Below are positions 9,100 through 16,988 of a stretch of DNA of 64,000 bases, piece after piece (position 1 is the first letter of the stretch; every line of letters begins with the position of its first letter). A program made the position numbers and the translations under genes. The notes below the pieces were generated by a model. It saw only the letters and a list, made by a program, of their open reading frames with translations, had not been told where the DNA came from and made no database searches. The stretch is from Clostridium sp. DL-VIII (GTDB lineage Bacteria > Bacillota > Clostridia > Clostridiales > Clostridiaceae), in the NCBI RefSeq assembly GCF_000230835.1, contig NZ_CM001240.1:5540279-5604278 (forward strand), read 5' to 3'.

Positions 9100-9397
9100 A
9101 GTTATGCCACCTTAATTTAATCATCATTTATAATATTATAATAAACATATTGCCAAACTGTAAACAAAGCAAGTTTCCCTTTTATATAAATTTCAATGAT
9201 AAATTGCTATTACATTTAATATGGATAGATAAAGACTTATGATTTAAATTAGCAATATGGTAATAAAATTTATATAAATAAGTTAACTTGTTCTTTTTTT
9301 AATCCATTAGAATCCATTTTTTATACTAGTTAAAAATAAATATTTGATTGAATTCATCTAACACAAGATTTTCTTTAGATGATCACAAACTAAAATA

Positions 9398-9466
9398 ACC
9401 CACAAAAATCTAAATTTTAGATTTTTGTGGGTCCTATTGTAGATTCGAAGCATAGCCTTTAAAATG
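9398..9466 (-). repeat. Family A hairpin-plus-tail repeat; likely terminator of the chemoreceptor gene
   Basis: Arms of 17 bp (ACCCACAAAAATCTAAA, 9398-9414; its complement to 9432) enclose one base. The tail 9433-9466 contains GATTCGAAGCATAGCCTTTAA. Read on the minus strand the order is chemoreceptor stop, tail, hairpin, then TTATTTTAG, consistent with a rho-independent terminator. Confidence 0.65.
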
Positions 9467-9504
9467 AACTTATCTTATCTAAGAAATTATTGACTTTCAA
9501 TAAT

Positions 9505-11220
9505 TTATATTTTAAATTTTTGTACCAATTCATCCAAGTTTTGAGCTAACTCAGCTTGACTTTGAGTAGAGCTCGCAACTTCAGTTACTGCTTTTGTAAT
9601 TTCACTAATACTAGCTAATACTTCTTCTGAACTAGCGGCTGAATCTGCAGCTGTAGCTGAAACACCTTCAAAAGCCTTATTCACCTGCATCACTGTCTCA
9701 TTCATTTGTTTAGCAGTATCAAATATATCAATAGCCATATCGCTTACAAACTTTGCATCTTTCTCATATTGTATACCAGTATCCAATAACAAAGTGTAAC
9801 TTGGCTTCACGTTATTTACCATATAATCTAATATGTCTTGTCCACTAGACGATAATTCATTAAAAGCAGTTCTTACTTGAATAACCATATTTTGAATTTT
9901 GGTTACAGCTTCAGAAGATTGTTCAGCTAATTGTCTAACTTCTTCAGCAACTACAGCAAAGCCTTTTCCTTGCTCTCCAGCTCTTGCAGCCTCTATGGCA
10001 GCATTTAATGCTAGAAGATTTGTTTGTTCAGATATACTGCCGATAGACTCCGCCATCAGTTTAACTTCTTCAACTACCTTCCCAGCTTCAATAGCTTTTA
10101 TAATATTAAGTCTTTTTTCTTCATAAATTTTACCATTTTGTTTTATGTTCTCTGTAGCCTTTTCTTTTATTTCAATAGCTCTTTTATTTATATCATTACC
10201 AGATACTTTAGATTCTTCAGCCTTCTGCTCTAGGTTACTTGTATTCATTGCTATTTCATCCATCGAGGCTTGAACTTCTTGTGTAGTAGCACTTAAGTCT
10301 TGAGCTCCTTTAGCAATTGTCTCCGTAGCTTCACTAGAAGATTGCATCATTGATGATATTTCTTCAGTAGTAGCTGACAAATTTCCACTAGCTGAATTTA
10401 TCTTTTCTACACTGTTAAATATTTGTGATATAAGTTCTTTTATATTTTCAGCGGCCTTATTTAGAGCCTTAGAAAGTCTTCCGATTTCATCTTGGCTGTC
10501 TAATTCTATTTCTTGAGTTAAATCTCCATCTCCAATGGCTTCAGCAAAATTTAGAACCTTATTTAAATTTCTTGCTATAACAATTGAGATAAATGTTCCA
10601 AGTGCTATAGCAAGTACTAATCCTAAAACTATAACAAATATTATTATATATAAAGACGAAGTATATGTATTAGCATCCTGCTTGTATGAATTAGCTGCTT
10701 TATCATCATTTGCTTGAATTAAAGTATCTAAGCCTTTAAATAAATTAGCTCTGGATGTAGCTATTTCAGTAAATCTAGTTTTAGATTTTTCAAAGTCCTG
10801 TGCATCTGCTAACTTTATAACATCACTATAGATAGTTCTAAAATCACTTAAATTACTTTTTATATCGCTAAAAGTAGTTTTTTGATCTTCAGTCAACAAA
10901 TTTTTTTCATAATCATTAAGTATAGTATCTGTATCCGCAGCATAGTCTTGAATTTCCTTTTCTAATCCCGGATTTTGATTTTCCTTATTTGCTTGGTTTG
11001 AAATTTTCAATAAATCATATCTTATTTCTAAAGTATCTTGCTTAACTTTATTAATTTTCTGAATGGATAAGAGATTCTGATTATACATATCCTGAGCATT
11101 GTTCTTCAGAATCTGCATATTTCTTATTCCAATAGCGCCAACCAATACTATAAGCAAAGCTACAATAATGAAAGCTGGTATTAATTTTTTAGATATTTTT
11201 AAATTTTTAAACCAATTCAA
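9505..11220 (-). CDS. Methyl-accepting chemotaxis protein
   Basis: 571 aa transmembrane chemoreceptor. TM1 is about 12-32, a periplasmic-side four-helix-bundle sensor region about 33-185, TM2 about 188-212, HAMP about 213-265, then a long coiled coil with the hairpin tip [20 protein letters not shown]. It binds CheA/CheW and tunes flagellar rotation; the ligand is unknown. It is a stand-alone gene ended by a family A repeat. The signalling helix between the HAMP domain and the tip has the normal heptad look, and no truncation is evident. Confidence 0.94.
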   Translation of the reverse strand: MNWFKNLKISKKLIPAFIIVALLIVLVGAIGIRNMQILKNNAQDMYNQNLLSIQKINKVKQDTLEIRYDLLKISNQANKENQNPGLEKEIQDYAADTDTILNDYEKNLLTEDQKTTFSDIKSNLSDFRTIYSDVIKLADAQDFEKSKTRFTEIATSRANLFKGLDTLIQANDDKAANSYKQDANTYTSSLYIIIFVIVLGLVLAIALGTFISIVIARNLNKVLNFAEAIGDGDLTQEIELDSQDEIGRLSKALNKAAENIKELISQIFNSVEKINSASGNLSATTEEISSMMQSSSEATETIAKGAQDLSATTQEVQASMDEIAMNTSNLEQKAEESKVSGNDINKRAIEIKEKATENIKQNGKIYEEKRLNIIKAIEAGKVVEEVKLMAESIGSISEQTNLLALNAAIEAARAGEQGKGFAVVAEEVRQLAEQSSEAVTKIQNMVIQVRTAFNELSSSGQDILDYMVNNVKPSYTLLLDTGIQYEKDAKFVSDMAIDIFDTAKQMNETVMQVNKAFEGVSATAADSAASSEEVLASISEITKAVTEVASSTQSQAELAQNLDELVQKFKI

Positions 11221-11350
11221 AATAATTCCTCCCTAAAATTCTAATCATATGTAATTAAGTATATATACCATAAAAGTATTTTAGCAGAAAAACTAACAAT
11301 TAAATAGTTATTTAATCATTTTATAACAAAATTAGATAACTTTATTATAA

Positions 11351-11635
11351 TTAGCAAAGAAATTTATTACCTCTTTAAGTACTGAAACTGATTGGAGTCC
11401 TAAAACTATTCATTCACTCATTAGCAGATTAGTTAAAAAGGAAGCTCTTGGAGTTGATAAAAGTTGTGGTCAGCATAAGTTTTATCCATTAGTAGCAAAG
11501 GAAGAAAGAGTATTCTTTGTAGAAAAAATACACGAAGGATCTTTTTATAATATGGTTGTGAACTTTATAAACGATGATAAAATTTCTAAAAAAGAGATCG
11601 AAGAATTAAAAAAGATATTAGATGAAAAAAATTAA
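11351..11635 (+). pseudogene. blaI/mecI-type repressor, 5'-truncated
   Basis: An open frame without a start codon encodes about 94 residues: TETDWSPKTIHSLISRLVKK, then YPLVAKEE and KKEIEELKKILDEKN. These match the recognition helix and dimerisation half of BlaI/MecI penicillinase repressors. The first 30 or so residues of the winged helix are missing; an in-frame TAA lies at 11348-11350. It sits immediately before a damaged blaR1-like gene, the standard blaI-blaR1 order. It was once a beta-lactam-responsive or copper-type regulatory pair; now dead. Confidence 0.8.
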
Positions 11636-11657
11636 AAAGAAAGGCAGGTGAAGATAT

Positions 11658-12736
11658 ATTAACACATTAAAATTATTTGAAACATCATATTAATATCTAT
11701 AATGGGGAGTATATTAGCTATAGGAATATTGTTAATAAAAAGTATTCTAAGGCAAAAGCTTAGTGCAAAATTTCATTATTATATCTGGTTTTTACTTTTA
11801 CTTAGACTTTTAATTCCATTAAATCTAGAAAGTCCTCTAAGCATTCTTAATCTTATCCCTCCCTCTCACCAGAATAATATATTTAATGTGACTAAACAAA
11901 AATCGCCAAATTTTCAAATATCAATAACATTAATAAAAATCCTAGTTTTAATCTCGAATATAGTAATACTAATTCAACGTCCTTAAGATTTAATTTTGAA
12001 ACTTTAGCTTTTGTGTGGTTAATAGGTGCGTGTGGGATTTTACTATATATTATTATTAATATACTACTTTGGGCTAAACTTAAAAATTATTCAAAGTGCG
12101 ATAAGCAGGATATTATTATACTTTTAAACCAATGTAAATCCAGACTTAAAATTAATTCGAAAGTTCCGATTATTTATTACAAACATCTTAAATCACCCAT
12201 GTTATCTGGAATAATACATCCTAAAATATTGATTTCTTCAGAACTTGTAGATAGGTTGTCAGAGGAAGAACTGAAATTTGTTTTTATGCATGAGTTAGTC
12301 CATATAGAAAGAAGTGATTTGCTAGTAAACTTTGTTTACATACTGATACAAGCTATTTATTGGTTTAATCCTATAATATGGTACTCAATTTATAAAATGA
12401 AACAGGATTGTGAAATTTCTTGTGATGCAACTGTGCTAAATGCATTGAACTTAGAAAAAAACAAGAAATATGGACATACTATTATAAAGATAATGGAGGT
12501 TATTTCAAAGCAGCTTACATCGAACAATATAGTAAATGAATCAGAACAAGACACTACAAAAATATCTGGCACAGAAAAAAGTGTTGTGAGAGCCTATTAG
12601 TGATAAAAATGGAGATATGCATTTTAAATATAAAGATGCTGCATTCATATCTATAATTTATGACTCAAATGCAAATGAAGTACAGGCAGTATATTTTTTA
12701 AAAGAGAATTTTCAAAGAAAATACCCACGAAAATGA
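11658..12736 (+). pseudogene. blaR1/mecR1-type M56 metallopeptidase, frameshifted and truncated
   Basis: Three frames must be joined to read the gene. The first holds NTLKLFE without a proper start codon and a shift near 11680. The second holds MGSILAIGILLIKS to RLLIPLNLE (11702-11986). The third holds VWLIGACGILLYIIIN through the zinc motif HELVH (FMHELVHIERSD) and CEISCDATVL (12013-12600). A fourth piece, in another frame, reads EPISDKNGDMHFKYKDAAF and ends at a TGA inside the repeat at 12724. The sensor domain is gone. M56 proteases of this kind cleave BlaI; this copy cannot. Confidence 0.8.
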
Positions 12737-12815
12737 CCTGCTCCCTTTTTAGTATGAAGGAATCATATCATTTTCATGGGTTTTATAGTGGATGTAAAGT
12801 GTTAACTTTAGAATC
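12724..12815 (-). repeat. Family A hairpin-plus-tail repeat
   Basis: Arms CCCACGAAAATGA (12724-12736) and TCATTTTCATGGG (12768-12780). The single mismatch is a G-U wobble only in minus-strand RNA. The tail reads TATAGTGGATGTAAAGTGT and ends TTTAGAATCC. The left arm supplies the stop codon of the blaR1 remnant. The centre (31 nt) is longer than in other copies. Confidence 0.6.
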
Positions 12816-12859
12816 CAACAATTATAAAATTTTATTTACTATAAGTTACTTTTTACTCT

Positions 12860-12900
12860 AAAAGAATCTATGAATTTTTCGAATAGATTCTTTAGTTTTA
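12860..12900 (-). terminator. Terminator after the dgoD-like gene
   Basis: AAAGAATCTAT (12861-12871) pairs with ATAGATTCTTT (12883-12893) around an 11-nt loop, flanked by A and T runs on both sides. It is 35 bp beyond the dehydratase stop codon. Confidence 0.6.
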
Positions 12901-12935
12901 TTAAAACTTAAAAATTGTAAGCTAAATTAAAAACT

Positions 12936-14081
12936 TTACCATTCAGCTTTTGTTCCATCATAGTTTTTCCAATTTGGATTAGACCAATTCAGTCCTTCCA
13001 TTGCAACTTCTTTAACCTTGTCCTCATTAATAGTAAGCCCTAATCCTGGTTTTGTTGGTAAGTCTACAAATCCATCTTTATATTGGAATATTTCTTTATT
13101 TTCCACAAAGTCAAGAAGATCAAAACCTTTATTATAATGAATCCCAAGAGATTGTTCTTGAATAAATACATTGGGACTACAAGAGTCAATTTGAAGTGTC
13201 GCTGCTAATGCTATAGGGCCATATGGCGCATGCGGTGCTGCTGCTATATCATAGGCTTCTGCCATAGCAATAATTTTTCTTGTTTCTGAAATACCTCCTG
13301 CTAATGCAACATCAGGTTGTATAATATCAATATATCCACCTGCAAGCAAATCCTTAAAATCCCATCTTGTGTAAAGTCTTTCACCTGTTGCAAGTGGAGT
13401 AACCACATGTTTTGCAACCTCTTTAAATGCTTCTTTATTCTCACATAATACGACTTCTTCTAAGAACATTGGTCTATATGGTTCTAGTTCTTTTGCTAGG
13501 ACTTTTGCCATAGGCTTATGTACTCTTCCATGAAAGTCAACACCTATATTTAAATCATTACCGAATTTTTCTCTAAGTGCTGCAACACGTTCTACTACTT
13601 CATCAATCTTTTTAAAATTATCTATATAATGAAGTTCTTCTGTTGCATTCATTTTTACTGAATCAAAGCCTCTATCTACACGGTCTTGTGCGTCCTTTAC
13701 CACATCGCTTGGACGATCTCCACCTATCCAAGAATATACTTTTATTCTATCTCTAGCAGATCCACCTAATAATTCATAGATTGGTGCATTATAATACTTT
13801 CCTTTAATATCCCAAAGAGCCATTTCAATTCCAGATATAATTGTCATATTTATTGGCCCACTTCTAAAGAACACACGGAATAACTCCTGCCATATTTTTT
13901 CTATCTCCAACGGATTACGTCCCATAATTCTCTTAGCCATTTCTTTCGCACCAGCTACAACAGTTTCAGTTTTAGTACCTGATACCATTTCTCCCCAGCC
14001 TTCTAACCCATTATCTGTTGTAACCTTTATAAAAATCCATCTAGGCTTTACTGTATACACTTTAACATCTGAAATAATCAT
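12936..14081 (-). CDS. dgoD: Enolase-superfamily acid-sugar dehydratase (galactonate dehydratase-like)
   Basis: 381 aa, full length for DgoD. It removes water from a sugar acid to give a 2-keto-3-deoxy product. Metal ligands and catalytic residues line up with E. coli DgoD with an offset of one: Asp182 and His184 (GVDFHGR), Glu208 (FLEEV), Glu234 (TGERL) and His284 (APHAPYGP). The last gene of the PTS-IIC/IIB/IIA/aldolase operon. Because the sugar is delivered by a PTS and no kinase is present, the real substrate may be a phosphorylated aldonate rather than galactonate itself; that is inference. Confidence 0.88.
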   Translation of the reverse strand: MIISDVKVYTVKPRWIFIKVTTDNGLEGWGEMVSGTKTETVVAGAKEMAKRIMGRNPLEIEKIWQELFRVFFRSGPINMTIISGIEMALWDIKGKYYNAPIYELLGGSARDRIKVYSWIGGDRPSDVVKDAQDRVDRGFDSVKMNATEELHYIDNFKKIDEVVERVAALREKFGNDLNIGVDFHGRVHKPMAKVLAKELEPYRPMFLEEVVLCENKEAFKEVAKHVVTPLATGERLYTRWDFKDLLAGGYIDIIQPDVALAGGISETRKIIAMAEAYDIAAAPHAPYGPIALAATLQIDSCSPNVFIQEQSLGIHYNKGFDLLDFVENKEIFQYKDGFVDLPTKPGLGLTINEDKVKEVAMEGLNWSNPNWKNYDGTKAEW

Positions 14082-14126
14082 TTTTCTCTTCCTTTCTGAA
14101 AAAACAGTGTTATATTTTAACTAAAG

Positions 14127-15500
14127 TCATTCATTTACCGCTACCTTAGCTTCTAAAATTTCATTCCTTTTTTGATTTATTTTACTCATAACAACCCAAG
14201 TACCTGCTATAACTATTATTAGAATTGGAATACTTATAAACAGATTACTAGTGAATGCTATATATACTAAGTAACTTACTGTTAAGCTTGTTGCCGCAAA
14301 AGATGAAATAAAGCTTCCATCTGTTGAAAGGTTAAGACCTACTGAATTTGCAAGTTGAGTTAAAACAGGTGCTGTTGCTGTACCTGCTAATAGAATAACT
14401 CCAGTACATACAAGTCCCATAATAATGTTCTTAAATAAATTACCACGAGTTATGGCTACTACTAAAGCAACTCTAAATGTTACAACAGCTAAATCTGCAA
14501 ATGGTAATACTCTGTTTCCTGGCAAAACTGCTGCCATTAATATAGTTAATGGAATAACAATTAGTGAAGTTGTAATAACATCAGGATTACCAACAACAAC
14601 TGCTGCATCAAGCCCGATTAAGAATTTTCTTCCCTTAAATTTTTGTTGAGTAAACTTCTTAGCAGCTTCTGAGATTGGCATTAATCCTTCCATAAATAGA
14701 GAGGTCATTTTAGGTATTAAAATCAAAACTGCTGCCATATTTACACCTAATGAAAGAATTTGTGCATAAGGATATTTTGCTAAGAATCCAATAATACATC
14801 CTAAAATTAATCCCATAATCATTGGTTCACCAAAAAATCCAAGATATTTCTTAGTATCTTTCATTTCAAAATCAATTTTATTGATTCCTGGAATTCTATC
14901 CAAAAGCCAATTTAAAGGTGCTGCAATTATAATTGAAGATAAGGCTGACATAGTAGGAAGTGAAACCCCTGGGATTCCAAAATACTCTTCTACAAGTGGT
15001 GCTGTCCAATCTGACAATTTAAATGTTATTATTGCCATTATTACTGTTGCAGCAATTCCTAACGGAATATTATGTGTTACAAAATAAACCATTATTCCTA
15101 CTATTGCCATATGATGATAATTCCAAATATCAACATCTAAAGTATCTGTTGCCTTTAAAATTAACATTATGATATTAGTTGCTAAAATACAAAATATTAA
15201 AATAGCTATAATTGGAGATGACCAAGTAACTGCTGCAATTGCACCCCAGCCTACATCGAGAATATCAAGTTTTATTCCAAAATTTTTAACCATAGCCTGA
15301 GCTGCTGGCCCTAAATTAGACTTCATCAAATTAATTACTAGATTTATTCCTGCAAAACCTATTCCTATTATAAGACCCGAACGAAAAGCCTTTGCTAATT
15401 TAACCCTAAAAATTACACCTATTATCGTGATAATTATAGGAAGCATTACAACCGCGCCTGCATCCATTATGGTATTAAATATGTTATAAATAATTTGCAT
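14127..15500 (-). CDS. PTS galactitol-family IIC component
   Basis: 457 aa membrane permease of the GatC/SgcC class, with about twelve hydrophobic segments and the family-like stretches GLIIGIGFAGINLVINLM and LGPAAQAMVKNFG near the N-terminus. It translocates a polyol or acid-sugar type substrate while IIB phosphorylates it. It lies between the IIB gene and the dehydratase gene in the same operon. The pairing with a dehydratase and KDPG aldolase points to an aldonate substrate. Length matches GatC (about 450 aa). Confidence 0.9.
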   Translation of the reverse strand: MQIIYNIFNTIMDAGAVVMLPIIITIIGVIFRVKLAKAFRSGLIIGIGFAGINLVINLMKSNLGPAAQAMVKNFGIKLDILDVGWGAIAAVTWSSPIIAILIFCILATNIIMLILKATDTLDVDIWNYHHMAIVGIMVYFVTHNIPLGIAATVIMAIITFKLSDWTAPLVEEYFGIPGVSLPTMSALSSIIIAAPLNWLLDRIPGINKIDFEMKDTKKYLGFFGEPMIMGLILGCIIGFLAKYPYAQILSLGVNMAAVLILIPKMTSLFMEGLMPISEAAKKFTQQKFKGRKFLIGLDAAVVVGNPDVITTSLIVIPLTILMAAVLPGNRVLPFADLAVVTFRVALVVAITRGNLFKNIIMGLVCTGVILLAGTATAPVLTQLANSVGLNLSTDGSFISSFAATSLTVSYLVYIAFTSNLFISIPILIIVIAGTWVVMSKINQKRNEILEAKVAVNE

Positions 15501-15539
15501 ATTTATATTCCCCTTTCACTTATACCTTTTATAAAATGA

Positions 15540-15818
15540 TTATTTTAAGTGACTTATTATTTCATCTAATGTTTCTTCTTCTCCCATTCCAGTTAATAAA
15601 GATATTGCACCAACTACTGGAATATCAACGTTTCCACCAGTAAATTTTCCTGTTGTGACTAATAAGTCAAAATCCTCTGCTTTTGATTCCACTTCTAATA
15701 ACTTACATTGTGTAACAGATACAGCAATCCCATTATCTTCACATTTTTCTCTAATTTTTGTTGCTACTACTGTTGATGTTGCTATTCCATTTCCACATGC
15801 TACTAAAATTCTTTTCAT
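15540..15818 (-). CDS. PTS galactitol-family IIB component
   Basis: 92 aa, the usual size of a free GatB/SgcB protein. The phospho-acceptor Cys8 lies in the P-loop-like VACGNGIATSTVVATKI. It receives phosphate from the IIA protein encoded two bases upstream and gives it to the sugar bound to IIC. It is preceded by a GGAGAG ribosome binding site. Confidence 0.93.
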   Translation of the reverse strand: MKRILVACGNGIATSTVVATKIREKCEDNGIAVSVTQCKLLEVESKAEDFDLLVTTGKFTGGNVDIPVVGAISLLTGMGEEETLDEIISHLK

Positions 15819-15820
15819 AA

Positions 15821-16294
15821 TTATCTCTCCTCATCTAATAAGTATTCTGATATTATTTGATTGACTTTATTTACATCGTTACAAGATATTATCTTTTTTA
15901 TACTATCTTGATTTTTGATTAAGTTAACAACTTTTTGAAGCATTTGTATATGTCCATGTGCTTCCTTTAATGCTAGCATTATGATTAAGCTGACATCAAT
16001 TTCGTTCTCTGGTTCATCCATAGCTCTAAATTTTATTGGCTTTTTTAAAATTCCTACTGCAATTGATGCCTCATTAACAAAATTTACATCTGCATGAGGT
16101 ATAGCCACATTAAGGCCTCCAGTAAATAAACCTGTTGGAAATTCAGCTTCTCTCTTTAAAATCGCATTTTTATAACCTTCTTTAACATGACCATTTTCAT
16201 ACAAATGATCTGCAATGACTGCTAATGCTTCATTATTAGTATTTAAATCACTTAAATTTATTATTAATGATTCATTAAATAATATTTCGCTCAT
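15821..16294 (-). CDS. PTS fructose/galactitol-type IIA component
   Basis: 157 aa, a free IIA domain of the PTS_EIIA_2 fold. The active His67 lies in NVAIPHADV, and GLFTGG precedes it. It carries phosphate from HPr to the adjacent IIB. It is the second gene of the operon, 17 bp after the aldolase gene. Nothing is unusual in length. Confidence 0.93.
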   Translation of the reverse strand: MSEILFNESLIINLSDLNTNNEALAVIADHLYENGHVKEGYKNAILKREAEFPTGLFTGGLNVAIPHADVNFVNEASIAVGILKKPIKFRAMDEPENEIDVSLIIMLALKEAHGHIQMLQKVVNLIKNQDSIKKIISCNDVNKVNQIISEYLLDEER

Positions 16295-16311
16295 ATAAAT
16301 TACCTCGTATT

Positions 16312-16929
16312 TTATTCTACATTGCTCTCAAAATATTGAATTGATCTTATAATATTTTCTTCATTTTCATTTAATATGTCATCTTTGTTAAAGATTCCAG
16401 AAGCAATCCCTGCAAAACTTGCTCCAGCTTTAAAATAGTTTAAAACATTTTCAGCATTAATCCCGCCAACTACCATTAATGGAAGTTTGCCAAGAGGTGC
16501 CTGAATATCAGATAAAAATTTAGTACCTAATGTTCCAGCAGGAAAAACCTTTACAATATCAGCTCCATCATCAAAACTTTTATTAACTTCTGTTGGTGTA
16601 TAGGCTCCAGGAACTGATATGACATTATTTTTTTTGCATAAGTCTATTATTTCCTTGCTTAACATAACTGGAGATAATAAAAATGTTGCTCCAGCTTTAA
16701 TAGCCTCATCAGCTTCCTTATAAGTTTTTACAGTTCCAGCTCCTACTTTAATTGAATCACCAAACTCATCACTAATTTTTTGAATAATACTTATTGAATC
16801 AGGAGTATTCATTGTGATCTCAACTGCTTTTAATTCTGTTCCTATTAAGTTTTTAACAACTGTTCTAATTTGAGAATAAGTATATCCTCTTAATATTACC
16901 GTTACTTTAGGAAAATCTTTAATCTCCAT
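16312..16929 (-). CDS. dgoA: 2-keto-3-deoxy-6-phosphogluconate/galactonate aldolase
   Basis: 205 aa class I aldolase of the KDPG/KHG family. It cleaves a 2-keto-3-deoxy-6-phospho-sugar acid to pyruvate and glyceraldehyde 3-phosphate. Schiff-base Lys127 is in ADIVKVFPA and the catalytic Glu37 in AVEITMNTP. It is the first gene of the operon, right behind a sigma-54 promoter, with GAAAGGAG before the start. The combination with DgoD suggests KDPGal, but KDPG cannot be excluded from sequence alone. Confidence 0.92.
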   Translation of the reverse strand: MEIKDFPKVTVILRGYTYSQIRTVVKNLIGTELKAVEITMNTPDSISIIQKISDEFGDSIKVGAGTVKTYKEADEAIKAGATFLLSPVMLSKEIIDLCKKNNVISVPGAYTPTEVNKSFDDGADIVKVFPAGTLGTKFLSDIQAPLGKLPLMVVGGINAENVLNYFKAGASFAGIASGIFNKDDILNENEENIIRSIQYFESNVE

Positions 16930-16960
16930 TTTTCATAGCTCCTTTCTTGCTTATATATAA

Positions 16961-16976
16961 AGCAAGAAGGATGCCA
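16961..16976 (-). promoter_or_regulatory. Sigma-54 (-24/-12) promoter of the dgoA-PTS-dgoD operon
   Basis: The minus strand reads TGGCATCCTTCTTGCT, matching TGGCAY-N5-TTGCW at all positions with correct GG-to-GC spacing. It is 32 bp before the dgoA start codon. A 9-bp palindrome (TTCTTGCTT/AAGCAAGAA, 16944-16968) overlaps the -12 box. The cognate activator, LevR-type, ends 13 bp upstream at 16989. Confidence 0.85.
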
Positions 16977-16988
16977 TTTTTTGACCAA

